Shown here: positions 49,174 to 58,171 of the stretch, piece by piece
How positions within the stretch are numbered: the stretch's first letter is position 1
Layout: each line of letters opens with the position of its first letter
Origin: Ancylomarina salipaludis
GTDB lineage: Bacteria; Bacteroidota; Bacteroidia; Bacteroidales; Marinifilaceae
Assembly: GCF_004122035.1 (NCBI RefSeq)
Contig: NZ_SAXA01000008.1
Coordinates: forward strand, 154,819-218,818
Length of the DNA: 64,000 nt
Direction of reading: 5' to 3'
The notes under the pieces: model-generated
The model's input: only the letters and a program-made list of their open reading frames with translations
Told to the model about the DNA's origin: nothing
Databases searched by the model: none
Made by a program: the position numbers and the translations under genes

Positions 49174-50349
49174 CTACTTTCGATCTGTTTTAAAAATAAA
49201 AAAGAGAGTAACACCTCCCAGAAGAAATATAATACTTCCAGCAAATATTAAGGCTTCTCCAATACTAAAATGATCGCTATACCAACCCAAAAAAGGAGCA
49301 ATAATGGCAAAGAGAATACGTATGATAAAATTGCGTAGAGAAAGCACTGTTGCCCTCATATCCGAAGAGGTTATTCGATTGATGTAATCCTTAAGAATCG
49401 GGGTTGCAATCCCTCTAATAATATAAAAATAAAACAGACAAACGATTCCCAACTGACTAGTCATTACTCCGGATAAAATAAACCCGCTGGATAGGCCAAT
49501 TACAATTAAAAGTGACGTTCCAATTTTACCCAAGCGGCTTTCAATTCGATGTGCAAAAAGAGCCGTAAAACCAACCGTTAAATTCAGAAGGGTCCATATC
49601 ACACCAATACGCCCCACGTCAAAGTTCAACTGTTTTAAATAAGGCTGAACAAACCAAGCCAAAGAAAGAGTGGCACAGCCAAAAATCGATGAATAAAGGA
49701 TATTTAACCTTAACTGGATATTCTCCCATAAAGAATAGCGAACAATCTTTAAAATGTGGACAAAACCGCCTTTAGAAACCGTTTTATCTCTTTCTACCTC
49801 CATCAACATCATTGAGGCTGGAACGGCCATAAAAGCAATGAAAATTTGAACTATGAAAGGGGTTCGTAAGCTAATTAAAGCTAAACTTCCTCCGGCAATT
49901 CCCGCAAGAGCCTCAGCAAAATTCCCAACCGACATCATTCGACTCTCTTGCTTCAAGTACGTTTGTTCTTTTTTATCCTGTAACAAGCTATCGTAAAGCA
50001 AAGCTGAATCAGCTCCAGAAATAAAACTGGAACCTATTCCCAAAACAAGTTCTGCCAAAAAAAAACCATAAAAATTGGAACTAAAACTATAAACCACAAA
50101 ACCCAGACAGCCCAATATACTACCTAAGATTAAAGTCTTCTTTCTTCCCCATACATCTGCAAAATACCCGGATGGAATTTCCATCACAACAACGGCAACA
50201 GAATAAAAAGCTTTCAACGTTAATACATTCTGCATACTCAAGCCATTTTCCTGATAAAAGAGGACAATGATGGGCATGGTTAGCATGAACCATTTTGCTA
50301 ATTTGATGATATAGAGTTTGGGGATATTACCGGAATAGCTCCTAGACAT
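49174..50349 (-). CDS. Major facilitator superfamily transporter
   Basis: 391 residues from ATG 50349 (MSRSYSGN); an ATG at 50394 adds fifteen polar residues. Twelve hydrophobic segments; MFS motif A between helices 2 and 3 is YFADVWGRKKTLILGS near 62-77, and the helix-1 start IPKLYIIKLAKWFML is typical of a Bacteroidota/Firmicutes MFS subgroup. Substrate is unknown; such proteins are usually drug or sugar exporters. Monocistronic, upstream of nothing on its strand until the kinase terminator. Confidence 0.88.
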   Translation of the reverse strand: MSRSYSGNIPKLYIIKLAKWFMLTMPIIVLFYQENGLSMQNVLTLKAFYSVAVVVMEIPSGYFADVWGRKKTLILGSILGCLGFVVYSFSSNFYGFFLAELVLGIGSSFISGADSALLYDSLLQDKKEQTYLKQESRMMSVGNFAEALAGIAGGSLALISLRTPFIVQIFIAFMAVPASMMLMEVERDKTVSKGGFVHILKIVRYSLWENIQLRLNILYSSIFGCATLSLAWFVQPYLKQLNFDVGRIGVIWTLLNLTVGFTALFAHRIESRLGKIGTSLLIVIGLSSGFILSGVMTSQLGIVCLFYFYIIRGIATPILKDYINRITSSDMRATVLSLRNFIIRILFAIIAPFLGWYSDHFSIGEALIFAGSIIFLLGGVTLFFIFKTDRK

Positions 50350-50530
50350 GTGTGTATTTGTTTTGAATGAATACATTCGAAAAATTCGAAACATGCGAAT
50401 TTAATAAAGCGATTATCCAAAACAGACATCTAATTGAAAAAAAATAAAGAAAAATATGAAAACAGATATTCTGACAGTTAGAGATTTAGCTTGAACTTGC
50501 CGTAAAACCTCATAAAAAAGGACAAAATAA

Positions 50531-50563
50531 TTTGTGTGAGACAAGAATTAATCCCTATATTTG
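50531..50563 (+). promoter_or_regulatory. Promoter of the tRNA-Arg pair
   Basis: TTTG at 50531-50534 and TATATTTG at 50556-50563 are separated by 21 bp, an exact match to the Bacteroidota TTTG/TAnnTTTG promoter. The expected start near 50570 is about 14 bp before the first tRNA. Confidence 0.8.
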
Positions 50564-50583
50564 CATCGCAATTAAGGAAAAAT

Positions 50584-50658
50584 GGTCCAGTAGCTCAGTT
50601 GGATTAGAGCAATAGCCTTCTAAGCTATAGGTCCCAGGTTCGAGCCCTGGCTGGATCA
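50584..50658 (+). tRNA. tRNA-Arg (anticodon UCU), copy 1
   Basis: 75-nt cloverleaf: acceptor GGTCCAG/CTGGATC (one G-T pair), D arm with AGCTCAGTTGGATTAGAGC, anticodon stem ATAGC/GCTAT with loop CTTCTAA (anticodon TCT), variable loop AGGTC, T arm CCAGG-TTCGAGC-CCTGG, discriminator A. CCA is not encoded. It reads AGA codons, which are common in this AT-rich genome. Confidence 0.96.
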
Positions 50659-50691
50659 CTTGATTTTTTTGCAACAACATATATAAAGGAT

Positions 50692-50766
50692 GGTCCAGTA
50701 GCTCAGTTGGATTAGAGCAATAGCCTTCTAAGCTATAGGTCCCAGGTTCGAGCCCTGGCTGGATCA
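50692..50766 (+). tRNA. tRNA-Arg (anticodon UCU), copy 2
   Basis: Base-for-base identical to copy 1, starting 33 bp after it in the same transcript. Also without encoded CCA. The spacer has a T-run (TGATTTTTTTG) but no hairpin. Confidence 0.96.
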
Positions 50767-50771
50767 CAAAG

Positions 50772-50802
50772 GAGAATAAAACAATGTTTTATTCTCTTTT
50801 TT
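50772..50802 (+). terminator. Terminator of the tRNA-Arg operon
   Basis: GAGAATAAAAC (50772-50782) pairs perfectly with GTTTTATTCTC (50786-50796) around AAT, followed by six T. Confidence 0.9.
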
Positions 50803-50818
50803 CTTTTCTGAAACTCAA

Positions 50819-50849
50819 CAAAAAACCTCCTCTAAAATTTAGAGAAGGT
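50819..50849 (-). terminator. Terminator of the Cache-kinase unit
   Basis: On the minus strand ACCT-CTCTAAA pairs with TTTAGAG-AGGT (one mismatch) and runs into six T (50825-50819). It lies 23 bp after the kinase stop. Confidence 0.75.
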
Positions 50850-50871
50850 CTCATATTATCACCGTTTATTT

Positions 50872-52896
50872 CTAATTCTGAGAACTGCCTGGCATAAGAG
50901 GAAGTTTAAAATAAAATACACTCCCTTTATTGATCTCAGATTCCAGCCATATTTCTCCTTTTGAATGTTGAATCATTTGCTTAGTTATACTTAAGCCAAT
51001 GCCTGTCCCTCCAAAACGACGCGTATAACTTTCTTCGCCTTGTCTGAACTTGTCAAAAATATATGCCTGTTTCTCGATAGGAATTCCCATACCAGTATCT
51101 TTCACCCAAAACAGGATGCTATTATTCTCAAGTTTAAAATCCACTATAACTTCACCTTGTATGGTAAACTTAATCGCATTATCAATCAAATAGGTTAAAA
51201 TCTGCTTCAGTCTTTGAGAATCAAAATAAATATGAGTTTCCTCTAACCTCTTATAATCCGGAAAAATAAGTTCGATATTCGACTTACTATTACTTTCCAT
51301 AAGTCGTTCAAATTTATCTTTAAGTTCAATAAAAATATCCTTTAAATTGAAATTTGAATAATCAATTTTCACCGTCCCTGTTTCAAGTATAGAGAAATCA
51401 ATAATATCATTAATCAAAGCCAATAAAGAATTACTATTATCTACAATATGATCCACAAATTCAGTTCGGTGTTCTTCACTCAAATCATCCTGTTGTAAAA
51501 GCTGTGAGAACCCAACAATTGCATTCATAGGCGTCCTAATCTCATGAGTCATATTCGATAAGAATGCTGACTTAAGTTGATCTGACTTTTCAACCATCTC
51601 AATAGCATGCTTCAATTCATTTTCCTTATTAGTACGGGTATCTACCATCATATTAACAGTAGAAGCCATATTCTTAAAATCGGAAAAATAAAGTTTATCG
51701 ACATCAATTTTTATAGACTGAGTAGATGCTTTTTTAAAGAAGTCGTTGAATGAATAAATACTTTTATTCATCTTGGATGAAAGTATTCTGGCAGCCAAAT
51801 AAAGCATTATAAAAGTCATTACAATTAACAAAACGACTTTTAAGCTATAATTCTTCATTCTGGCGTAAAGCTCTGCTTTTTTTGCGGCAATAACATGCTC
51901 AATACTATGAGTATAAAATCCCGAACCGATAACCCAGTTCCACTCATCAATATCATACAAATAGGAAATTTTTTCACCTTTTGCATAATTATAGGTAATA
52001 AAACGATCCTTCTTTGCCCCTATAGAATAAAGAATCTTTCTTGAAATTTCAATATCATTTTCCTCTTCAAAAGTTCTATAATTTCGGTCTTGGTATTTAT
52101 TATCTTTATGAAGTAAACAGATTCCATTTTTTGAGAAAATAAAAAAATAGTTGCCATCCTCCACCTCCATGTTTTTAATTCTATCGATACAATCTGATTG
52201 AATAGCCTCCAAAAAATCATCCGCATATGCGAAACTTCCCATATACCAATTATAGGGTTCGAATTTCTTCACATAGGATATTTTGTTGTAAGCATTGTAT
52301 TTATTGGGAACCGCTTTAGAATTCTTATATTCCAAAAAAGATTCGTCCGAATTTTTAAGATGCTGAATTTCATTAACAACCAATTGGTTTTTATTGATAT
52401 CTTTCAGCTGAAGTAACGATTGTCCCTCCCATTCTGGATTATTGGGATAAAGAACACCGACTCCATCGAGACTGTTTATGAATATGTATCGTTTTCCTGA
52501 ATTAAATCTAAAAGCAGAAATTGCTTCTTTAATTCTTTTCTGTAGGGCCTTTTTAGAAAGTGTATGCTTGTTTTTGTTATAAATATACAAAGCGATCTCA
52601 TAAGCCTGATCCACATTTGTTTTTAAGTTTTCCTTAATTGTTTCCTCAGATCGCTTCTCTCTAAATTCAATATAATCAATACTCTTTTTAATATTCTGAA
52701 TAAGCATATCTTTATGCTCTTCTATATACATATCTCTCAAAGAATTGGATTCCAATTCAAATTTGGCATATTCATTATAAATCCATATCCCACCAATAAC
52801 TATAAGAACTAAGCTTGACAGCGAAGAAAAAAGAAAAAGGTAAGCCTTACCAATACTTATATTCTGAAAATGTCTGAAAAGAGAAAAATGTTTCAA
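50872..52896 (-). CDS. Membrane sensor histidine kinase with Cache domains
   Basis: 674-residue two-component kinase. Helix at about 20-42, a large extracytoplasmic sensor (45-350) with two similar Cache units: the repeats YRYIFINSLDGVGVLYP... and NYFFIFSKNGICLLH..., each followed by a WYMGSFAYADD / WVIGSGFYTHS motif, so a double (4HB/dCache-like) sensor for small ligands. Second helix at 353-372, then HisKA with the phospho-acceptor in FLSNMTHEIRTPMNAIVGFSQLL (His near 449), and HATPase with DNAIKFT, DTGMGIP and FGGTGIGLSITKQMI. No receiver domain is fused and no response regulator is adjacent. It is translated 23 bp after the unknown 186-residue gene. Confidence 0.94.
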   Translation of the reverse strand: MKHFSLFRHFQNISIGKAYLFLFSSLSSLVLIVIGGIWIYNEYAKFELESNSLRDMYIEEHKDMLIQNIKKSIDYIEFREKRSEETIKENLKTNVDQAYEIALYIYNKNKHTLSKKALQKRIKEAISAFRFNSGKRYIFINSLDGVGVLYPNNPEWEGQSLLQLKDINKNQLVVNEIQHLKNSDESFLEYKNSKAVPNKYNAYNKISYVKKFEPYNWYMGSFAYADDFLEAIQSDCIDRIKNMEVEDGNYFFIFSKNGICLLHKDNKYQDRNYRTFEEENDIEISRKILYSIGAKKDRFITYNYAKGEKISYLYDIDEWNWVIGSGFYTHSIEHVIAAKKAELYARMKNYSLKVVLLIVMTFIMLYLAARILSSKMNKSIYSFNDFFKKASTQSIKIDVDKLYFSDFKNMASTVNMMVDTRTNKENELKHAIEMVEKSDQLKSAFLSNMTHEIRTPMNAIVGFSQLLQQDDLSEEHRTEFVDHIVDNSNSLLALINDIIDFSILETGTVKIDYSNFNLKDIFIELKDKFERLMESNSKSNIELIFPDYKRLEETHIYFDSQRLKQILTYLIDNAIKFTIQGEVIVDFKLENNSILFWVKDTGMGIPIEKQAYIFDKFRQGEESYTRRFGGTGIGLSITKQMIQHSKGEIWLESEINKGSVFYFKLPLMPGSSQN

Positions 52897-52919
52897 GGCA
52901 TTATTTTTTTTAAAATCAT

Positions 52920-53480
52920 TTACTTATGAAAACGATCAACAATTAATTTGAAAATTGGATTAAATAACTCCAGAATCCTTTTAATCTCCTCAAGTATTGG
53001 TATATCAATCTGGCCATTTAAATCTTTATTTGTTCCCGAATACTGGTTCAAAATGGCCTGGTGATACCTCCTAACTTCCAAATTTAATATAAAATGAGGA
53101 ATTTTTCGGTACTCGGCATGTATTACAAATTCATTTTCACGAATATAGTTATTCTCTAAAAGAAAATTATAGATATCAATAAAATGTACAGATGAATTTC
53201 CTAAAAAACTCCTAAATTCAAATTTTTGCACCAAAGGTATTTCATAAAATAAATCCAACTCAGAATAAGCTGAAGGCAAATAACTGATAAGAACTCTATT
53301 TTGATTGACATTGACATGATCGAATTCAAAAGACCATCTTAGATCGTGATAGTCTTTGAGCTCTTTTTTTATTTCATATAAAAGCTTCAAACGAGGAAGA
53401 ACCGTATAAGTAAAATTCATATTCGATGTAAACAATTCTTCAGCTTTATTAATATTCTGCAGATTCAATTCAGCTTTCAT
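52920..53480 (-). CDS. Conserved-looking hypothetical, partner of the Cache kinase
   Basis: 186 residues, no signal peptide or membrane segment, mixed alpha/beta, rich in Asn, Phe and Tyr. I recognise no domain. It is the first gene of a two-gene unit, with the histidine kinase starting 23 bp after its stop codon, which suggests a linked role (for instance an accessory to the sensor). Start ATG 53480 follows an AT-rich region; an alternative at Met21 is possible but less likely. Confidence 0.65.
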   Translation of the reverse strand: MKAELNLQNINKAEELFTSNMNFTYTVLPRLKLLYEIKKELKDYHDLRWSFEFDHVNVNQNRVLISYLPSAYSELDLFYEIPLVQKFEFRSFLGNSSVHFIDIYNFLLENNYIRENEFVIHAEYRKIPHFILNLEVRRYHQAILNQYSGTNKDLNGQIDIPILEEIKRILELFNPIFKLIVDRFHK

Positions 53481-53677
53481 TCGTATTTGTTTTTTAAATT
53501 GTATTAAAATTACGCAATATAGAATTAATCTTTGTCAATAATTCATCTCATTTCCAGAATCAATTTTCGCTTCAAATGGCAATCATATTTATTACTTATT
53601 ACTAAGAAGTTAAGCTAAAATATAATTTGACAAACTTGACAGTAAAATATTCAACACATATTTCTTATCATTGCAGA

Positions 53678-56600
53678 ATGCTTAGAAAAATCATACCCCT
53701 ATACATAAGTGTCATATTTTTGATATCGCTTTTCCCTTGCTTATCACAAGCATCAAGTCGATATAAATCATCCATTACACTAAACGACGGTTTACCCAGT
53801 AATAATGTTCACCAAATATTTTGTGACTCACGCAATATCGTTTGGCTTGCTACAGATGCCGGTTTTTTTGAATTTGACGGGGGGAAAATAGTCATTCGAA
53901 AAGAATTGGAACATCTATACGGAGAACGAATTTTATCTATCTGTGAAGACAACGAAAATAACTTATGGATAGCGGCAACCAATATCGGCTTGTGTTATTT
54001 CAACGGACATCGCATCAAAATTTACAGCCATAAGGATTTAGGCATAAAACAAGAAATTCAGACTGTTGTATTCGACAAAAATCTCAATAATCTTATAATC
54101 GGTACAACTGATGGCATCTACAAAGTTGCTATCAATAATAAAGAAAAATTACAACTAACAGCTTTTGAAACAAAAAAAGCAATAAACATCACACGTTTTA
54201 TTCAAAATGATAACCAACTGCTTGCCATTTCAACGGAGGCAAAAAAGATATTTGAATGCAACATCACGACAAATCAAGTTCAGCTTTTAAAAAGAGACGA
54301 CTACCTTCCTTTAATTGAATTCAATCAGTTTCATACGTCACTCCTTTTAAATGAATTGGCACTAAAAAATGAAGCCTTTAAAATTCGGAATAATGAATAC
54401 GACGACATTGAATGCGAAATAATCCAAACTGAACAAGTCACAAACGAAATTTTTTACCTGATTCGGTATTTCATTGAGGGTATTGAATATCGAAAAGTGC
54501 TTAAAGTTTCCGACCACGAAGTTGAAGACTTCTCTAAATCAAATAATATTGATGATGTATTTGTTCAATCAATTTTTGTGGATGAAGATGAAAATAATAT
54601 ATGGCTAGGTACCAAAGATAATGGTATTTTACACTTTCAGAATTCAATTTTTCAATACTTCGGTGCCTCATATTTCAATCTTGATGAGTTCATTATTTCC
54701 GATATTGCAACTGATGACAAGGGATATATTTATATTGCCACAAAAAATGAAATCATCTATTTCAGAGAAAATCAAATCCAAAAACGAATCTCAACCTCAG
54801 AATTATGCACCATTAAAGAAGGTCGTCATTCATCAGTGTGTGAAGAGAAAATTAAAATTTATGATATTCTAAATAATGGCAAATCGAAACTTTGGCTGGC
54901 AACCAATATGGGATTCTACACCCTTGATTTAAACAACGATTCGATCAAATTCTTAGGTATAAGTCCGGCCGAGAAGTTCACATTCACTAATGATGGACAA
55001 TTATGTTGTCTTTGGAAGAATGTTTTCTCTGTTTTTTCGGGAAAGAACTTTCAAGAAAAAACGTTCTCTTATCTAATTTCAAAATCAATTAATGTCGATG
55101 TCAGTAAAATTGTAGCGCATAATTCAGAGGTTTGGTTTGCCACAAAACAAATGGGACTTTTCAGATATAAATCGGGCGAAATTAACCATTTTAATAAGAA
55201 CAACTCTGATATTCACAATATTATCAATGACTTACTGATTCTACCCGATGGTAATATGGTTGCCGGAGGAAATAATGGTAATATTTACAAACTTAGATAT
55301 CAGAACAATAAGCTAAATTTATTAGGAGTAATTGATCATGATTTAGGCCTCACAGGCAATTCAATACAAGGTTTTCAGTATTTAGATGATGGTTCGCTTT
55401 GGTGCGGAACCAACAAAGGTGTTTATCGTTTCGACTATCAATCCTGGAAGTCAGATTCTGCAATCTCATATCAATTTTGGAATCAAACAAAAGGATATTA
55501 TGACCGAAGCGGTAAAAATTCTATCGTTGATAAGGACCAGAATATCTGGGTAAAAACCAACAAACAGCTTCTAAAGATAACACCATCCTTTATTGATGAA
55601 ATACAAAAAAGCTATTGTTCCATAAATCTAAAAAAGCTACAAGTTTACAACAAAAATTGGCATCCCGATTCTTCTAAAATTAACATTTGGACTAAACAAA
55701 TAACGGGGCCTATTTCTCTTTCAAACAGTCAAAATTATCTAACCTTTTCATTTGGGTTTCAAAACTGTTTAAATCCTGGCAAAAGTGTCTTTCGCTATCG
55801 ATTAAAAGAATTCGAATCTGAATGGTCAGATTGGAGCACCAATACGCAAGCTGTATACTCCAACCTTCCAAGTGGAGATTACATCTTAAATATCCAAGGC
55901 AAACATTTAAATAAGGCCAATATTATTCCCTTCTCAATTCCTATATCAATTGCCTATCCGTGGTGGAAAAAACCCTGGTTTTACGCCATTACCTTCGCTG
56001 CTCTTGTAGCTTTTATAATTGCTGCGATGAGAATTTACACCCACAAAATTCGTAAAGAGGAAGAGGAACGAAATAAAATCGGAACAAGTATCTTAGGTCT
56101 TAAGATGAAGACACTTCAAAGTCAACTTGATCCCCATTTTATTTTCAATGCACTTAACTCAATTCAAGGCTATATTTTAGAACAGGAAACTGAAAACGCA
56201 CTTGATTATTTATCAGATTTTTCAACAGTTCTACGCAAAAACATTGATAATGCAGATAAGGATTACATCACTCTCTCAGACGAAATTGCATACTTAAAAC
56301 ACTATGTAAAACTTGAACAAATGCGTTTCATGGATCGTTTTATCTTTGAGATTGTCTTAAGTAAAGAGATTAACCCATACGACTATAGCATTCCCCCAAT
56401 GCTGATTCAACCCTTCGTCGAAAGTGCGATCAGATTTGGACTGTCAGCATGTAAAGGTGACGGATTAATCCTGATCACCTTCGATTTGGAAGACAATAAT
56501 TATATCCGTTGTACAATTGAAGACAATGGCATTGGGCGTTCAAAATCCAAAGAGTTTGATGCCGAAAGCCGGAAGTCATCTCATGAAAAAACTATGCAGA

Positions 56601-56761
56601 TTGTTCAGGAGCGAATCTCACTTCTTAATAAAATGAATAATAATACATCTAAATACGACTACAAAGTTTTCGATCTGTTTGATGAATCGCAAAAACCAAT
56701 TGGAACAAAAGTAGAAATTGGTCTGCCTTTTCGTAAAACAGAAACAAACACATTTAGATAA
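53678..56761 (+). CDS. Giant propeller/Y_Y_Y sensor kinase of the LytS (His_kinase) type
   Basis: 1027 residues from ATG 53678 (MLRKIIPL), which gives a proper signal peptide; the frame is open 17 codons further to a TTG. Extracytoplasmic region: two seven-blade beta-propellers of the two-component-regulator type (repeats such as FCDSRNIVWLATDAGFFEF, NLWIAATNIGLCYF, NIWLGTKDNGILHF, SLWCGTNKGVYRF), then a Y_Y_Y domain (about 700-765, FRYRLKEFESEWSDW). One helix at about 785-805, then PF06580 kinase with QSQLDPHFIFNALNSIQ (His near 821) and a HATPase with MLIQPFVESAIRFGL. Such kinases in this phylum control nutrient or extracellular functions through LytTR regulators; none is adjacent. Confidence 0.93.
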   Translation: MLRKIIPLYISVIFLISLFPCLSQASSRYKSSITLNDGLPSNNVHQIFCDSRNIVWLATDAGFFEFDGGKIVIRKELEHLYGERILSICEDNENNLWIAATNIGLCYFNGHRIKIYSHKDLGIKQEIQTVVFDKNLNNLIIGTTDGIYKVAINNKEKLQLTAFETKKAINITRFIQNDNQLLAISTEAKKIFECNITTNQVQLLKRDDYLPLIEFNQFHTSLLLNELALKNEAFKIRNNEYDDIECEIIQTEQVTNEIFYLIRYFIEGIEYRKVLKVSDHEVEDFSKSNNIDDVFVQSIFVDEDENNIWLGTKDNGILHFQNSIFQYFGASYFNLDEFIISDIATDDKGYIYIATKNEIIYFRENQIQKRISTSELCTIKEGRHSSVCEEKIKIYDILNNGKSKLWLATNMGFYTLDLNNDSIKFLGISPAEKFTFTNDGQLCCLWKNVFSVFSGKNFQEKTFSYLISKSINVDVSKIVAHNSEVWFATKQMGLFRYKSGEINHFNKNNSDIHNIINDLLILPDGNMVAGGNNGNIYKLRYQNNKLNLLGVIDHDLGLTGNSIQGFQYLDDGSLWCGTNKGVYRFDYQSWKSDSAISYQFWNQTKGYYDRSGKNSIVDKDQNIWVKTNKQLLKITPSFIDEIQKSYCSINLKKLQVYNKNWHPDSSKINIWTKQITGPISLSNSQNYLTFSFGFQNCLNPGKSVFRYRLKEFESEWSDWSTNTQAVYSNLPSGDYILNIQGKHLNKANIIPFSIPISIAYPWWKKPWFYAITFAALVAFIIAAMRIYTHKIRKEEEERNKIGTSILGLKMKTLQSQLDPHFIFNALNSIQGYILEQETENALDYLSDFSTVLRKNIDNADKDYITLSDEIAYLKHYVKLEQMRFMDRFIFEIVLSKEINPYDYSIPPMLIQPFVESAIRFGLSACKGDGLILITFDLEDNNYIRCTIEDNGIGRSKSKEFDAESRKSSHEKTMQIVQERISLLNKMNNNTSKYDYKVFDLFDESQKPIGTKVEIGLPFRKTETNTFR

Positions 56762-57572
56762 CTTCAAAATAATGAACAATTTCGTTTCTATAGGCTTCTA
56801 AAAGCTGCTTCAATAAAGGATGATTGACATCAAATGAAATAGCATTTATACTTCGGATAGGGAGTATTTGCGGCGATGTTCCCGTAAGGAAAGCAGCATC
56901 GAAATTCGAGAGTGTCTCAAAGGGAATATCTTCTTTACAAACAGGTATCCCCATTCGATCGCATATCTCAATAAGCTTACCGCGAACAATACCATTTAGA
57001 ACCATATCATCCGGAGCAGTCACCAGCCGATCAGCCTTAATAAAAAAAAGATTGGATCGACTCCCCTCGGTTATATGATCCAGATTATCCATTAAAATAA
57101 CCTCAAATATTTCCGGACTTTCTATTATAGAATTGGTATAGGTGCGAAGTTCATGATTATAAATTTTCGCATTGGGATGGCTTCGTTCTGCCTTGTAAAC
57201 CACAGTACGAACGCCCTCTTGGTAAGCCTGACTATCAGGGTAATTGTGAGGTACAAAATAGCAATAAAAATTGCGGTTGTTTTGATGAATATTAAATACG
57301 ATTTTAATATTTCCATCACGCACCCCATTTCTACTGATAACCAGCTCTATTTTCTCAACGAGTTCTGAATAATTCAACCACACAAATTGCCCAACTTGCT
57401 TTGCAGAATTCTCCAAACGCATCAAATGCTCTTTTAAAAAGACAGGTTTCGAATTCATAACGCGAATCACCTCATAGAGAGACAAACCTCGTCTAAAAAA
57501 TTCATTACGAAATTCACTAGTATCCCTAAGTTTACTATTGTGTAGGTATTTATATTGCGAGCACTCTTTCAT
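56754..57572 (-). CDS. Class-IV aminotransferase (IlvE/PabC/DAAT-like)
   Basis: 272-residue PLP enzyme. Fold-type IV marks: FFRRGLSLYEVIRVMNSKPVFLKEHLMRLENSAK near 28-60, the catalytic Lys in PNAKIYN near 138, ITEGSRSNLFFIK near 168-180 (the EG..N(I/L)F phosphate-binding motif), VLNGIVRGKLIEI and the C-terminal FLTGTSPQILPI. Small length and the single domain fit 4-amino-4-deoxychorismate lyase or D-amino-acid/branched-chain aminotransferases; the sequence does not decide. Convergent with the propeller kinase, overlapping by 8 bp. Confidence 0.88.
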   Translation of the reverse strand: MKECSQYKYLHNSKLRDTSEFRNEFFRRGLSLYEVIRVMNSKPVFLKEHLMRLENSAKQVGQFVWLNYSELVEKIELVISRNGVRDGNIKIVFNIHQNNRNFYCYFVPHNYPDSQAYQEGVRTVVYKAERSHPNAKIYNHELRTYTNSIIESPEIFEVILMDNLDHITEGSRSNLFFIKADRLVTAPDDMVLNGIVRGKLIEICDRMGIPVCKEDIPFETLSNFDAAFLTGTSPQILPIRSINAISFDVNHPLLKQLLEAYRNEIVHYFEVI

Positions 57573-57733
57573 TTCCAGTTTTACGTCTGTTATAGACTAC
57601 AAATTAAGCTTTTTTAAGCAACAGTATCTTCCACACAGCCACAAATATTCAAATAGACCTATTTCTTTCTGCCGATCTTAAATGCAACAACATTGAAGAC
57701 GATTAAATTATAAGAAATACATATAAATTGGTG

Positions 57734-57741
57734 TATATTTG
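57734..57741 (+). promoter_or_regulatory. -7 element of the 93-residue protein gene
   Basis: TATATTTG matches TAnnTTTG exactly; the expected start near 57748 leaves a leader of about 57 nt. No -33 TTTG at the right distance. Confidence 0.45.
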
Positions 57742-57804
57742 TAATCAATTGTCAAGCTGCTTAAGTTTAAGCTTTTTCTAAATCAAAACTAAATTAAAAA
57801 AAAT

Positions 57805-58086
57805 ATGGCCAGTAGAAGAGACTTTAAGAAAGATGTAAATTTCTTAACCAACGAAATCTTTATGCGCAGTATCATTCATCTTGAATTCTTTGGAAAAAGA
57901 AATTCAGACGAAGTTTACACCATTATGAACGAAGCTGCTGATGCACGCAATAACTATATTGCTCGTATCAATCAAAAAGTTGAGAACAAGGCCAACATTA
58001 AGCCTCATTTCAAATCGATTTATGATGATTTGTTAAAATCGACTCATGATCTGCTTGAGAAGATTGACAATCTGGATATAGACTAA
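57805..58086 (+). CDS. Small helical protein, probably conserved in the phylum
   Basis: 93 residues, cytoplasmic, predominantly helical and charged, with an exact -7 promoter and its own terminator, so a real gene. N terminus ASRRDFKKDVNFLTNEIF is basic and could bind nucleic acid; the middle FFGKRNSDEVYTIMNEA and the end DLLKSTHDLLEKIDNLDID are amphipathic. I recall similar small proteins in Bacteroidota but no function. It precedes the S9 peptidase but is separated from it by a terminator. Confidence 0.82.
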   Translation: MASRRDFKKDVNFLTNEIFMRSIIHLEFFGKRNSDEVYTIMNEAADARNNYIARINQKVENKANIKPHFKSIYDDLLKSTHDLLEKIDNLDID

Positions 58087-58107
58087 AACACAATAGTATA
58101 TATTTAC

Positions 58108-58140
58108 AAATGCAAAGGCTATTCGCTTTTGCATTTTTTT
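58108..58140 (+). terminator. Terminator of the 93-residue protein gene
   Basis: AAATGCAAA (58108-58116) with GCTATTCGC-type loop pairs with TTTGCATTT (58128-58136) and T continues to 58140. Confidence 0.88.
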
Positions 58141-58171
58141 ATGCAATCACAACCAAAACACAACCAACTCA

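Noticed and set aside
50555..50767. 70-codon frame with an exact internal repeat on the minus strand
   Set aside because: It is the antisense reading of the two identical tRNA-Arg genes and their spacer.
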